Shown: one piece after another, positions 35,125 to 49,239 of the stretch
Layout of the letters: each line of letters starts with the position of its first letter
Position numbering within the stretch: the stretch's first letter is position 1
From: Deroplatys truncata
Taxonomy: Eukaryota > Arthropoda > Insecta > Mantodea > Mantidae
NCBI GenBank assembly: GCA_030765065.1
Contig: CM060979.1
Span: forward strand, 107,868,350-107,932,349
Direction of reading: 5' to 3'
Length of the DNA: 64,000 nt
Notes under the pieces: generated by a model
The model's input: the letters and a program-made list of their open reading frames with translations, nothing else
Database searches by the model: none
What the model was told of the DNA's origin: nothing
Program-made: the position numbers and the translations under genes

Positions 35125-38034
35125 CTTACGTTCTTTCACATACAAGGGTAATACATTTTTGTAATACTGCACTTTACAAGCAATAAAATTGGCAGATATC
35201 ACCACTAATAAAACTGATTTGGTAAATCTAACATAGCGCGTATATTATAATATCCATGTTATAATACACCTACATGTTCCCACGTATAATACTTGCAATG
35301 AAGGAAAGTTTACCTACGTGCAGTGCGCGATTAGAAACATCCAGGCAGTTTGTCTTAGAAAAATGCTGCGAAGATGAAGCAAAGTCATAGTTTCTGAAGC
35401 GTTGTATTAACTCTAAATTAGCTTACGTGATTAAACTTTGCATTCATATTTCCTACCATGAGAATACCGATGTAATTCTTCCTGGGGCTATGAGGAGAAG
35501 ACTCCTTAAGTTTCTGTCCAACTTTTTATCAAAATCCTGTGATCGTTTTCTGTCCACAAATCAGGTAGAATTTCTTTTATATCAGTTCTAAAATTCATGC
35601 ATAGTTTCCTCCCACACTACTGCAGCTCGGATCTCAATAGACGTCAGATCACTTAGCAGTATCGATACGTCCATATTCAGCTCCAAAATCAACAGGAATT
35701 TGAATTAAGGAGGTGAAATATGGCCTGCTGAACACTTAAATTTCGTATATGCGCATCATGTATTTCAATGCACTCGCCTCGAAAGGTCTGCTTTATTTAG
35801 TGAGCTATGTGATCTTTAGCGGTGCCAGAATTAGCCTGGAGGTTTTGGTGTGTTGCAGGAACTCAGCGGCCAGCGGTCGTTTTAAAACCTCCAAGTTTTA
35901 CACCAGAGCAGTTAATAAATCATATACAAGGGCCTGCTTGTCTCTTATTTCTCTAAATGTAGTTCTGATATGGTTAAAAGCTGACATTCTTTTCTTGTCG
36001 ACAGGAATGTGTCTCAAGCTTTAATTTTATTTTCTGCATCTACTTTAAAACTGCGTACTCTCAACGCATGCAGATTCGATGTCTATGCTTCTGCCTGAGG
36101 TATACGCAGCTGAATCTCTTTTAAGATTCACTTTTAAATAATATTAAAAAAAAAGCACAGCCATATTTCAGATAATTCAGGTATACATCATCAGCAACAG
36201 TGTACTCGCCGAACACAGCATATACCACGATGTAAATCGCCGAGTGCTCGTCTGCTTGCTTCGTGATTCATCGGAACACTCATAAATTCACAAGACGGAT
36301 CTTCAGCGTCGTCGACTAGACAGGCTACGATCTATTGCGCTCGTCCTCTTGCAGGCCTATAGAATACTCATGTTCGCCACACAGTTACAGCATGATAGTT
36401 GTATACACTGTACTGGGTTCATCAATTAATGCTATACTAAATATTTACTGTCATAAGCCTCCGAATCCAAGCCTTGTTTTAAAGCTTAATTCCTACTCCT
36501 TAGTTAATTCCATGTGTAACAATCATGAAAAAATTTGAACATCTCATTGAACACATTTCGTGAAAATGTTGAGGATATACTCAAACACGAATTTCATTTT
36601 CCTCTAAAGAAACAGATAACAGCTTTCAGGAACTTTCAGCAGCTAGGAATGTGGTAGCAAAAGAGTGATTTTCCTCAAACCATTATTAATTTTTGAAACG
36701 GTATAGGCTAAACGTATTCACGAAGGATGAATTTAGCACTGCGGCAGAATATAGGTCCATCTTGCCTACTTAACCTTCAGGAGGGAATACGTAGGACGGC
36801 CATATGGCAGGCAGGCACCGCGCAGTGGAGTCTCTGACGTTTCCAGATTATCCTCCTTGACATCACACCTATCCATAAGGACAGGTCGGAGGAACCTATT
36901 TTCAGGAAAAAAAAACAAGTGTCTCTTAAAAACACATCCTCCGCATACATCACTGTACTCCGTGTATGGCCCATCAACCCTGAAGGAAATAAAATTAGAG
37001 GAAATAAGGGGAAGAAAATTTCGTGGTGCGTAAGAATTCATTCTAGCATTAATCTAAAGAAAACGCGAAATAACATCCTTATAGGTTAGCATTCGTATCA
37101 TCTTAAAAGTTATATTAATGTGTCAAGTTAAGCTACGCTTCTCCATTCGCTATGTTGGTAACTGATAACATTTGAGAGACATAACACTAAAGTTCCCTGC
37201 GATACATGTAGAAATTTATATAATGGTGTCTCCGTCAACTGATCACTCAGTGTGTCTTAGGCTCATCTATTAAATAACTGATTCAACTTATTGACACATA
37301 TTTGTGCGGTATATTAAAACAAATAATATGTTTTCCAAAAGCTTAACAGTATGTCAGAGACATTTTAACGAAAGCTTTGGTCAGTATTTATTCCATAATA
37401 AATACGTAAGTATCCCTACTGTGCAATATATTTTTTGCTCTTTCAGTAACTTAACGGCTCACTGATTTTTATTAAAAAATGGAACGATTTTATATATGCA
37501 AAACCCTGTGTAGGGCATCCAAAGGCTTTCCCTTCTTCCGTCCACAGCCCGCAGCAGCAATTCTTTTCCTTTTCGCTTCCCTTTTTTATCTAACATTCTG
37601 TTAGAGAACAGCCGTGCTCCTAACAAATCATCACATCTGCCACGCTGTTTGCTTAGCCTTTCTAGTTCTCCAAGATGAATAACGCGTTCGCTTATCTTGT
37701 CTCAAGGAGCGTTGCTCTTGGGCTGTATATTTACATGGAATAGTAAGTGAGTGTGCACCGTTATTTTGTTTGTCTTTAAAACACACAGCGCAAGTGGATG
37801 GAAAGAAACTTTACGTCATTATTTATAATTAAAATACGTGAAACAAGGATTCGCCTTAACAAAGTTATGTCTGCTCGCCTTCCCAAGAAGAGGGAACTTA
37901 AGGCACGTTCTAAGCCAGTCTTGATATTCTGCCACCCATGAGAGAAACCAGTGTCACGTATTCTTTCCATTTTCTTTGGACATTCTTTTGGATGCAAAAA
38001 AATAGTAGTTTTTCTTGTCCTCTTTCAGTTTATA
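34154..38034. other. Unassigned AT-rich DNA
   Basis: About 3.9 kb with no supported gene. Open frames up to 97 codons occur on both strands without domains. The minus-strand stretch 37,041-36,766 has TTATTTCC...TTCAGGGTTGATGGGCC, faintly like part of SINE-3, but the rest does not match. Confidence 0.35.
35095..35124. repeat. (TTA)n microsatellite
   Basis: Perfect trinucleotide run of ten units. Confidence 0.95.
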
Positions 38035-38292
38035 CAGGGTAGACTATTTGATTTGAGACTGTACAAATATCTCAAAAACTAAGCGTTGTAGAAAGAAATG
38101 TCTTTAATAAAAGTTGCTTATGTTATGGGGGAAAGTAAACCTTAAAATGACCATCACAACGTCCTCCAAATAAAACATGACTAATTGCATTTGCCTTCTT
38201 CCATAATATCAAGCAGATTTTATTAAAGACATTTCTTCCAAAACGCTTAGTTTTGGAGATATTGTACTGTTCAACTTAAATGGTCCTCCCGG
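38035..38292. mobile_element. MITE with ~95-bp inverted arms and TA flanks
   Basis: A 258-bp palindromic element. The left arm starts CAGGGTAGACTATTTGATTT and the right arm, read in complement, starts CCGGGAGGACCATTTAAGTT. Further in, both arms share ATCTC(A/C)AAAACTAAGCGTT and GAAATGTCTTTAATAAAA. It is flanked by TA on both sides (38,033-38,034 and 38,293-38,294), as expected for a Tc1/mariner-type target. No coding capacity. A non-autonomous DNA transposon; the autonomous partner is not in the window. Confidence 0.85.
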
Positions 38293-38294
38293 TA

Positions 38295-41249
38295 TTAGAG
38301 GAGATATGTGATGCAGTGACTTTTTACACATTTTATTTTTAGTTTTCTTAAGTATTACAGGCTGTCAATGTAGTGTACCAATACAATTTTATAGAATTTA
38401 CAAGCGGTAAAAAACAGAAATACTTGTATAACATAAGGGATTTACAAAATGCATTTTTGGCAATGTTCAATTCGACATATACTCGTGCATGTTAACAACT
38501 AGTTTCGAAGTTGAACCAGTATAGGTATATCTCAAATACGCTCCTGATTAAACAGTGACACCGCCTTCTTATGTTATGGCTCTATGCAAGGACTATTCAG
38601 CCTGACATAGATACACGAGTGTCACGAAAAGTGGCCAGTGCTCCATCAATCGCCTAATCAACAGTTTGCACAATTATAGTAATTTACTCACAAGTGGAAG
38701 GAATAATTATTAAGTATTTTTTAAGTTGAATGTATTTCCCACCAGTGATGATACATGTTATGTCGAGATGACAGTAAAAACAGCCTTGATACGAGACAAG
38801 TGGAATGAACAGCTCCCCATCTCTGCTCTACAACAATGATGTTTTGTATACAAGGAAACTGTTTTTCACTCCAGGAGGGCTGCCCCATTCAGAGTCATAT
38901 ACACACCCCTCGCCTGGCTGAAACAGCATACATAGACAATCACGGTCATATCTAAACTAACATTCTCCTAGCCCTCTTAGCATTTTTGTGGAAATATAAA
39001 GCCTAGACTGCAATGCAAAATTACTTTAAAACATCACGAAGAAAAGGTCAATAGGGGACAATCCATATTTAGCCTAAGTTATTAATAATAGAATTTCAGT
39101 TGTAGCTGAAATTGCGTATGTGTAAGCAAAAATTGATAGATTAATCAGATCCTTAAATATATCGCTCTTAGTCACATAGTAAGAATAAAGAAATATATGG
39201 CGTATATTCGTATTAAGGAAACTTTATGCATGAGGATTGTTTTATAGCTTAAAAACTATATGCAACAAAGTATTATAGGAATATCAAAATCAGTTGTAGA
39301 AGCTACTTTTCGTCATCTAATCATGAAACATTATCTGGAAGCTAAATTATTATGTCATTTAATGCGCTATAGAGACAATAATTTACTACAGATAGAGGGT
39401 GCACTAAAATAGTATTTAAATATCGCCCATTATTTTGTAACTAAGTTGTTTTTTATTTCCAGGTCTCTAATATAATTAATAACCAATAACTTAGCGACGT
39501 TAGCCGTAAGCATACGAACTGACAGAGCACTAACATGCAAATACTAGTCATTTTAATGATGTTTTTAATCATAACTTCTATGTAAATACTTTTCAAAGAA
39601 GGTGAGGTGAAATTTATCAGTTACTATTTGAAATAATATTTCATGTTAAGAAAATTTTCCTCGCTGCTACTAATTCATTTGCTGCTTATAATGAGGGCAA
39701 ATATTGTTATTACTTATTTATTTATTTATATATTTATTTAGAAGCAGCAGAAATTAAATTCTTACATGTGGCAGGATATACCCTTTTAGTCTGAAGAAAG
39801 GCTGCCTCATATGATCCTAAATTATAATCCACAAGGACATAGAAGTCGAAGACACCAATTAAAAGATGGAGAGAGCAACTACTACAAGCAGCCGGATCAA
39901 ATCATAAATGGTCTGAACCTTGATATCAGATGATGATAATGATCATGCTGATTTATTTTGTTTATGTACTTACGTTATTCGCTCTGCTTACGCCTTTAGA
40001 CCAATAATGTAGAATTCAATATACATTTAATTTTACTGGTAATCCGAAGTAACAAAAAAGGGGGGAACCATTCTATTATCAGGTCTGCACCATCTGTATA
40101 ATCGCTTATCGCTTTCTCTTGAGTGTGTCGGGGCTCTACAGCAGCAAACTAAGACCTGTGTTGCCCATTGAATGTCCTATATAGCATTTAAGCAAACACA
40201 GAACACAAATTGTCATTTTTGCCGACGAAGACGAATCACTTTGGTTATATTCCAAATCTACAACAAAAGCTGCCTCTTACAAACGATTTTGAGGGATATA
40301 ATAGTATATTTTTAAACGTAGTATTTTTCAAAATTTCTGAGCTGATGGCTGCTGCGCCTTCGTCATTATTATATTTACTGATAAATAAATAGTATCAGTA
40401 ATCCATAAACTACCGTTACGAAAAACCGATGAAGATTGGCAGGTAGCATTTTAAGCTCAAATTTTGTATATTATGAGTTCAATCCAGAGATTATTTATAT
40501 TGAAACTATTAGCTATGACAACTGAGAATACTACTTTCTTTGATATTACATAACAATTCATTTTGGGTTCCATACCGGGCAATATACAATATTATGTCAA
40601 ATCACAAATCGGTATTGATTTGTGAGCTAGAATAATTATAACAATGAATAATAAATAAAAACGTAACGTAGGAGCTCTCCTATTTTGTGTTTCGCAAAAG
40701 TATTACGATGTATTTTCTATTTGTTCGCTTGATTGAGATGTTCTGTAATTCTCTGCTAGTCCTCAGGCTAATGTGTTTTTACCAATCAGGTCTCTACCTC
40801 ATGAATTTATCTGACAAACGGTGAACATCTTCCTGAAAATCTTCATACTTTTTGGTGTACTTAAAGAGATTGACAGTCTGAAATTTTATTCTATTGTACG
40901 TGCCGTTTCTTGGAGTTCTTATCGACGTAATCTCTGTCTTTGAATGTTCAAAAACTGTTTTATTATTTTACAAGCTTTTTACTTACGACGGGGTCTGAGA
41001 GTATGCAGAAGGATGTTGATAGTTTGTAACGATGACAACGACAAGCATACACCTTTGTGCGTCGAATTTTGGACCACTTCTGGTGTATATTATGACCTGC
41101 TGGTTCTCAAGAGCGGCTTTACACTGTATTCCTATAGTTACAGCTTTTTCAGATACACATAATTGCGACTGCTGGTTTTCCTTCAAAAATCAGGGTAATC
41201 AACTTTTTCTCCTTCTACACTTAAAGGATTAGGCAAGAATGCCTGTTCG
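38295..41249. other. Unassigned AT-rich DNA
   Basis: About 3 kb without a supported feature apart from a short imperfect TTTA-rich run near 39,709-39,739. Confidence 0.35.
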
Positions 41250-44200
41250 GCTTTAAAGGCGAGTCAGATCATGGTTTCCTTGGTCTTCCTAGGGTGATTT
41301 CTTCTTTGGGTATTTTGTTGAATATTCCTCGTTAAGTCTTACCCGCCAGTATTCTGTGAATAAGCTGTATTGTCCAACGTTTGTAACCAAATAAAAGTAC
41401 GCATTATCAGCCATAGAAAAGAATTGTGCAATGCAGGGCTCACTGTAAGTAGATTTAAATGTAGAATATCGGTTTGTGAAGAATTCCAATCAGTAAGTGT
41501 CAAAGTGCGATGTTTCCCTTAAACCCAAGTCCATATCGCCGCTTTACCGGAACATTTTAGTATACTCGATGCTGAAGTTATCTGCTCCGTTTCAAAATGG
41601 ACAATTTAGGGAGGTAACCATCCGGTGGCGACATAGTCTGCCGTTGGAAGAATTTAATTTACAATGCCATGTCTTGCTCCCTATCCATTAGAGGTTAATC
41701 TGTGAAAGGTCCAAGCATCTCCAAATGCGCTTTCAGGGCAGCTATGGATATTTCGTTTGTACATGAGGGCTAAAGGTAACAGCTTGAGGAAGAACAGCAT
41801 AAACATCTGTAACAATGCCAAAGTCACAATTTTCTAAGTGCTCCGGTGGCAACAGGTCCAAAGCATGATACATTTCAGTGGAAAATCTTGTCATGCTTGC
41901 CCTACCTCCAAAACGACGTGTATGTTCGTTGTAGCATGATGTCCATTGGGTCACCCTGATTATTCGGGGAAAGCAGGACCATTATAATTATCAAGGCTTG
42001 AGATTAGAGAGCCACGTCTAGTAATATCCAGTCGCCTTGGACGTTTGGGAAACCTAATACAGTGCACATAATAGATAGAGCTTTCCCGTCCAGATAAAAT
42101 AAATCAATATGTGTTCTGTTCTCCTATTATGCCATTTTGTCGGTTGGAGAGGATGTACAAGGAATTATGCTTGGCGCAAAGCTATTACAGAACCATATAC
42201 GTTTTACCAAATTCATCATCCTGGCTTTCTGATGATACATCACACCATGTAAGATATTAATACGAGACGTCTAGTTGTATTCTCTCATACCCGCCTCGTT
42301 CTTACTGAATTAGATCCTCAGAATCTGCTACGCTACGCAGTAGCTATGCCTAAATCTAATGTGTGCGGAAGCTGTAATCCAATTGGCTTTGTTGGACTTC
42401 CTCATATAAAGTGTCATACATGTAGTTTCCTCGTGTTACTTTAAACAAACCCTTAGGGAATAACATCTGGGGGCGTGGTAACCATTCCAGTAATATCATC
42501 TGCTTAGGCTGTTACCGCAGTGAATCAACATACAGGGCGAACAATATCACTTACATGGGGAAACGTTGTCGTACCGAGCGTTTAACCAGTATAGCAGCTG
42601 TTAGATACCCATTGCAGAGGACTTTAGAAGAAGCAGCATCATACAGGGCTCGGATAAGGTTACAGAGCTGGTCAAAGGCAGTCAAACGTTTCCGCTGTAC
42701 CTAATGAACACCACTTTGTCGAAGGCTTTCTCAAGGTCTAAGTTAATTATTGCAGTGGACTTGTATACGCAGCGCAATGTACAACCTCTTCAAGCAGCTA
42801 ACATATGGCAAATAGTCGCTCCTTTATATACTGCAGCCTGAGATTCACTAATAGTATGTGGTATTATTTTCTGCAAGCCAGCATAATTATTTTAATCAAA
42901 CATCTTGTAATAATATTTCAATAGTGTGGTTTCTTTGTCTGAGGAATCTGCGGAAGTTCAACTACTATCACATTGGCAAAGTAAGTTGCAATCGCTCCAT
43001 AATTTCTGGAAGACTTCAAGTACTTCTTTCTGGATATAGCGTAAATAATGCTTGTAAAATTCATATGGTAGGCCATTAGGTCCTGCGGAGGTCTGCAATT
43101 TAGATTCTTGGACCACTCCATTAATTCTGAATCTGAAATTGTTGCGTATCCTGCCACAACTATTCCGGGACAGCATGAACCAATTCAGACATATATACGC
43201 CTCTACGTAGTCAGGTAATCTGCGGATACGGAGAGCCGCAGAAAGCTTACAGTTTACGAATAATCCCGGCCGTAGTGGAAAATTTTGTCCAATGTTTCCT
43301 CGTAGTGCAATCTGGCCAAACTCCCCTGCAGTTAGTGTGCTTTTCAAGCCTCTGAGTACTTTTATCTCCCTACGAGTTGCTGGGTATCTTCACCTTGCTG
43401 CTGGCGTATGTGTAGCTCCCGAAGGACTTAAAGATAATAGGCCATGGTTTATCTCCTAGCCAGAACTAATGGCAGGCTGCATCTCGAAAGAATTACTTAG
43501 TGCAGATCTGGCTCAACATACTTACCAGGAGTGGTCCTCTTTGGTCTAGGGGTATCATGCTAGCCTCCATTTCCCGCGGTCGTGGGTTCAAACCCGGCGG
43601 AGGACGATGGATATTTTTGGCATAAAAATCCTTAGCATGGCTTCCTTCGGATGGGAAGTAAAGTCAGTGGTCCCGTCTTGTAGATGGACAGCACGTAAAA
43701 TAACCTCAAACCTGTTAAAGAGGCCTCTGAGCACAATTTCCAATCTTTCACGCCAAATATAGAATGGAAATCAAAGGATCATAGTAGTTAAAGAAGGTAC
43801 ATAAATAAAACTCAATTTAATTTTTTACACTCACCAGGAGGCTTTATTCTGTACTAGGAGAAAGATTCCCGCAATCGTGACCAACAAATCCTTAAAATCT
43901 ATCAAAACTTCCTCATTCATAAGCACCGAGCAGTTGGTTTCCAGTAACCTCTACCTCTACTGTAAATCGCTGTCCTACGTTTAGTGACATGTATGAATGC
44001 GTTATGATCACTAATTAATGTCACAGGTACTATTTCCGTACGATAAAAGTGTGGTAACAGTTGAGCTGGAACGTACACGTGGTTCAGCCTTGGTCTGTAA
44101 TCGAAGCCATACACAAATCCATATTACAAATATTTACCTCCTGTAAAAACTAATGTCTACGTAATTACTTATCAAGAATCCCCTAAACATTGTTGTTTGA

Positions 44201-45450
44201 CAACCTGTCGCAGGGGTTAAAGTTAGGTGTTATCCTATCCTGAATTGTAGCGGAATGAGACTAACCAGGTAGCACTCCAGAAACAAAACAACCCCAGTTG
44301 TCACTGTCCAAGTTCGGATAAACTTTAATAAGCTTTGGTGAACGTAAGTGATCCTCATACTCATCGCTGTAACCTAGAGCCGGCCGCTTGCCTGAGTCTG
44401 CCACTTTCACTTCGGTACGAGCCGGAGGGTTACATAACAATTGTTGCACATCCTGAGATTGCTGTCGTATCGGGATACTTTCCATCCCCATCCACCTGTG
44501 TTGGCTTTGTAGAACCAGGATATCAACTATAAAAGAAAGTATAAGCATTCTGCCTATCTCTAACAGGTGTACCTCACCCGCCGACAGCTCTACCTTTTGA
44601 TGACTAAATATCTACATGTCTCCAGCCTGAGAATGAGCAGCTTGAGGGGCTACGGCAGGCATTTCGAACCATCCTGTTTCTCAACAAAATGAGTGGGATG
44701 TCTGTCTAATGCTGCATATTCTGATTCTGCAGCAACGATCGTTGTCTCCACCTCTGCAGAACACCTTCCTCGTTTGAAGAGTTCCCTAAAGTGTTCAAAG
44801 ACCACGGATCCGCCTCAAACGTCATTGTCAAAATTGACAACCTCTTGTGGACGACAGCATCGAATACCTTTTGGCACAATTTATTTTCAGTTTTTGACCC
44901 TTCATCAAATTTCATAAATTTATCAATCAATTACCGCCGCCTCGCTGAAAGTTGCGGGTCGTTTGTTTGGGTTTATAGGTAGTCTCTGCACGAAGGGACA
45001 AGCTGCTTTAAAGTGGGTAGTGTCATGGCCGAAATCACAAGCTTGTGGTTGTCCGATGTAACTGATAGCCACCAACTACATATCGATAATCAAACTAGCC
45101 AGCATATTACATTTTAGCTCCATTTCCACTCTGTTCTCGCCGTTGTTAGGCGGGAAAAGTTACCGAGAGCTCCATTTTCCCTGCAGATATCATACACTGT
45201 ACCTAATTGACTCAACTCCTGTGATAACACTGCTAAAGGCACCTCAGAAGGCAGGTTCAACACCCGACCATTAGCTGTTTGCTATTCATCCGCTGTAAAA
45301 TTCACTTTCGTGATTTTGCCGAAGGTTACGTAAACTTTTGCTCTTCTTTATAATGAGCTATAAGATTATCGCACATTAGCGCCAGTATCAATTTCACTAG
45401 ATAGTTCTTTCTCTAGTGTTAATCTGGAGAGTGTCTTCTTGATCTGCTTG
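41250..45450 (-). mobile_element. L1/Tx1-like LINE with ORF1 and ORF2 remnants
   Basis: Minus-strand pieces in the order of a two-ORF LINE. ORF1 (about 45,420-44,930): NLPSEVPLAVLSQELSQLGT, then YIGQPQACDFGHDTTHFKAA, which is the YxGQPxxC...H...C zinc-knuckle pattern of gag-like ORF1 proteins, then PINPNKRPATFSEAA. ORF2 endonuclease: VDILVLQ (44,520) and RPRLNHVYV...SDHNAF...GRGYWKPT (43,917-44,114). RT: SAGPNGLPYEFYKHY (43,090), INLDLEKAFDKV (42,720), RSVRQRFPM and LFALYVDSL (42,520-42,590). C-terminal pieces reach about 41,290. All frames are broken. It is long for a dead LINE (4.2 kb) and is interrupted by SINE-2 at 43,532. Clade assignment is inference. Confidence 0.82.
43532..43828 (+). 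mobile_element. SINE-2 inserted in the LINE, 12-bp TSD
   Basis: The head resembles a Pro/Gly-type tRNA: TTGGTCTAGGGGTATCATGC (A-box region), GTGGGTTCAAACCC (B box), and TCCTC at the 5' end can pair with GAGGA at 43,600. Body and tail match the copy at 54,405: CTTCCTTCGGATGGGAAGTAAAG (split), GCACGTAAAATAACC, AGAGGCCTCTGAGCA and TAGTTAAAGAAGG...ATAAATAAAA. It is flanked by ACTTACCAGGAG (43,520-43,531) and ACTCACCAGGAG (43,829-43,840), a 12-bp duplication with one difference. It lies between the endonuclease and RT parts of the host LINE, so it is younger than that LINE. Confidence 0.9.
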
Positions 45451-48400
45451 TAGTCTCAAAATTTAATAAAGATGTATTAAGATATACTCAGTTAAGCAAG
45501 AGTGTCTGGAGACACTGATAACCATATATACAGCAGCACACAAACAACTCTCACCATTGCCGGCCAGTTAAAACTCGCACATTGCGGACAGACAACCTCT
45601 AGGTTCGCCAGCCACTGCACGACTCTTAAAATGTCTGATCTCACCTAGCTAATGGCCGTGAAACATGGCAAACTTAAGTTGTTCGTTGTATGCGCGAGGC
45701 TCGAAGTACGAACCAAGTGTAAGGGGTGAGTGATTCATGTTCTGTGACAGGAGCATAACACTGATAGCCACACAGTTCATAAAGTTACTTTCAGTTAAAC
45801 AGTTATTTTTGGAACACCACAATTTTGGAATAGACCCTCTGAGTTTGCTTCAGTGTTCATTTTCCTCGCTAGCCGGCAGTACAAAAGAGATAAGTGTGGC
45901 TAAAAAAACGGTGAAGTGACAAAACGGACTTGAGGAGAAGCAACTCGAGGCAAGATGCAGCAACAATGGTCATAAAATCTAAATGTCTGTCCTCATTCAC
46001 CTTCCTCAATATTTCCCTTACGTCATGGAGCGAGTCTCAGTTACTAAAATATTAAAGCGGATTTACAAAGTCCTAGGTGCTTGAATACAAATATATTGGA
46101 TCTACAAAAGTACATGCTTGACTTTTAGTTGAAAATGCCATGGAGTCGGAAACAGTTGCTGCTCCACAGAATATGCACATAAAATATTAAAATGCCGCGG
46201 ATATTAAATGAAATTTTCATTCCAAGCAATATATGTTTACGGATGGTCATGATTTGGCAATTGAGAAGCTGCAAAACAAAAGAGAATGGAACGTGTTTAT
46301 GACGCTACGATACGCATGCGCTACCAATGCCTAAATATTTTAATAACCTTATGTAAAAATGTTTTACTTTATTTCCCTTTTACTCTGTTAAGAGAGGATA
46401 CTAAACGATTATATGAGAGAAGATTGCTAATATTATGGTCGCAGGCTGCATGTCTTTTCCAAAGTGGAAGTGTAGAGTCTACATGTTACCAGCGTTACAT
46501 CTATTTCATTGTATATGTTAAGGATTTCTGTAAAATGTGAAAACGGTGCAGGTTTTGTGCTATTAAATAACTGTGAGACTAAAGAGGGTGCAATGGTTTA
46601 AAGTTTCACCTACTACAATTATTTAACAAGTTATTCGATCATTCCGATCGTTGATTCTTTCACAGCCGAAGTGTGCTTATAGACCATGTAGAATTTGCAG
46701 AACTTGGAAGACTGTCGGAGGAAAGTTAGGGAAGTCAAACGTTCGCCGAATTTGAACACACTTTTGCGCGAACTTCAGGGTGTTTTTCATCTGTTATTAG
46801 TAATAGCCGGTGCTGTACAACATTACAATTACAAAGAAAAAATGGGAGGTATTTCCATAAAAAATTCCTAGTTCATTCTATGATTATGTTGTATAGCGCT
46901 AGGGAAAGTAAAGAGAATAATGAAATCGTCATTCGGGCTCAAAAAGCCACCCGCACAACGTCGGGCAACCAGCTAATTGCTAACTTACATGCTTGCTTTA
47001 TATTATAAGTTTATAACAACAATAAATATTGTATTTGCATATAATGCAGTTAAATGTGAAATGAAAGACTGACTCGACAAATCTGATACAGTAATGATTA
47101 TATTGTTTTTTTGTAAATTATATGAGAAAAAGGACGAAATGTACAAAAGCTGCCCGGTGTATATCTATCAGTACTAAAATATTTATGAGATGCAACATAT
47201 CTGTAATCAGCGGGCGTCCTGTATTAAGTGAAACGCTGTGCAGTCGTTGCTAGGGAACCCCCACCTGATGAGCGTCATTAGCATCTAGCCTCTCTCCCTT
47301 ACCGGAAGTACAATAGCGCCAGAAGGTGAGAGGCGTATTTGGTCATTTCGAGGATGTTCTCTCCTCGTTTTCTTGCTGATAAGAGACATGCTGCAGGAAG
47401 TGTTGCGATAACATGGGTTTTATACGTGCACAAAGTCGGCACATAACCTGGAGACAGACTTGATGATGTCCAAAGCTGTAAATTGCAGCAAACACATGTT
47501 ACCTGAGGCATTTTACAAATTCTGTGTAGCAATATTTTGGGGCACAGCAGAGTTTTGTATTCTGAGGGCTATTTTTATAACAAGAGATCCAATCTATGCT
47601 TCGAAAGGATCACCGCTTTGAAGACAAGGTCTGCAGCTTCTGCCTTTTAAGTTCGTCCACCAAGTGGTTGGGTAAAATACAGGTTCTCTTTTATTTCATG
47701 TGCTCTACTTCGTTAATACCCTGCTATATGAAACTACTGTCCTAGTCACTTCCCGAAAGATCAATTTCTCATCTTATCTAATATTTCCTTTTTATTTTCT
47801 CTTACCTCTAACTTCAGGTACGGAAAGCATTATTTACCACATCAAACATCGATACCGAAGTTTTATACATCTATACATATTTGGATACCCTTAAGGGTGT
47901 ACAGCTTGAAAGTTGCAAACATTGATTTTTAAAAATGTATGCAATTGTGTGCTTGCAAATATTTAAGTGTATTTTGCAGAAATAATTATTTTAATATCGC
48001 ATTCGTTTCAGCGCAATGCCTTAAAAGACAAGGTGCTGTACCATGTTTAGATAGCGTCAGTGAGAGCCATGCCTACCTTTTAGGGAATTTTTCCATTTAT
48101 AATTTGTTTTAATTTGGACTTGTTTGGAAGCTAAAAATTTCACACATGCCGTGCCCAATGCTTTGAATATTAAGTTCGCTGCTGTTTTGTTTGTTTTGTT
48201 GGTTTGGTTATGCTTACTCCCACCAACATATTTAGTTCCATGATTATATGCTAAATTTATGTTTATTTACTATGAAATCAGCAGAAACATTTTAATTCCA
48301 TTTTAATACCTATTGCCACTCTGGGATTGATTTTGCTCTTTTCCCCCAAATATATACACTTGTTGAATACTGCAACTCATTTGGTAGGACTGGAACTGCT

Positions 48401-49239
48401 CTCTGCCGTTAAGACAGCCTTTATTTCACGTCCAGAAATATGCTGTTGGTGGAGTGTGGCTAGACCCACTGAGTGCTCTATCTCGCCTATAGTTTAAAAG
48501 GGGGTGGGCCCAGGTTAAATAATCGGTGGTACTGCATCCTGGATGATAACGGGGCACGTAAAAGCACCCAGTGTGAGATCTGTTTTGCAAGTTTTCTAAA
48601 CATGTTGTTACACTCACATTTTTAAGAAGTATTGAATTAAAACAATAAACCTTTATGGCTCTTAAGAATTTTAACAGGTCTGAGATGCAAATTTTCAGTG
48701 TAGAAGTAGTTTAAGCAATAGAGAATCATAACTTCTGTGCTATTGAATTGTCCGGTTTTGATTGTCAATGGTACTTTTACGCTACTTTTTCACATGTAAA
48801 TGACCGCCTTTGAACAAAATCAGTTTTTAGTCATTTTTACATTGTAAAATGTACCCAGAATTTTTCAGTCTTAAAATTCATTTCCCACAAAGCACATTTT
48901 TAGAAACCTTATCCTTTGCAATTTAGAACTACTGAGGGATTTAAATGGAACGTTTTGTGCATGTCACTGTATACATAATCCAGAAAACTGACCATAACTA
49001 TGCTCCTGTGTCTGATAGTTTTTCTGAAAACGATATGATTAAATAAGTTTATAATATGTTTATCCAGATAGAAGAGTAGTTCTGGCCATTTACGTAAAAG
49101 AGAGCTTAAAAATAATATGATCTTTGACTTCAATAGATACTTTATATGGTTGAACCATAATTAATAAAATTACTTGAATATCACCAATTCTTATTCCTCT
49201 CAAGCTGTATCTACCCCCTTAATAAAACAGTATTTTTGT
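45451..49239. other. Unassigned DNA, start may be LINE 5' UTR
   Basis: About 3.8 kb. The first few hundred bases are less AT-rich and could be the 5' UTR of the minus-strand LINE that ends near 45,450. A patch at 48,420-48,565 has GGGCACGTAAAAGCACCC, reminiscent of GCACGTAAAAGAACC in SINE-2, but no tRNA-like head. No gene is supported. Confidence 0.35.

Noticed and set aside
36766-37041. 91-codon minus frame or SINE-3 fragment
   Set aside because: Only a short TTCAGGGTTGATGGGCC stretch resembles SINE-3; the rest matches nothing I know.
42958-43347. 129-codon minus-strand frame as a host gene
   Set aside because: It contains GPNGLPYEFYK, an RT motif of the L1/Tx1-like LINE.
43533-43602. Possible real tRNA-Pro/Gly gene
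   Set aside because: The anticodon arm does not fold, and the segment is the head of SINE-2, which has a second copy at 54,405.
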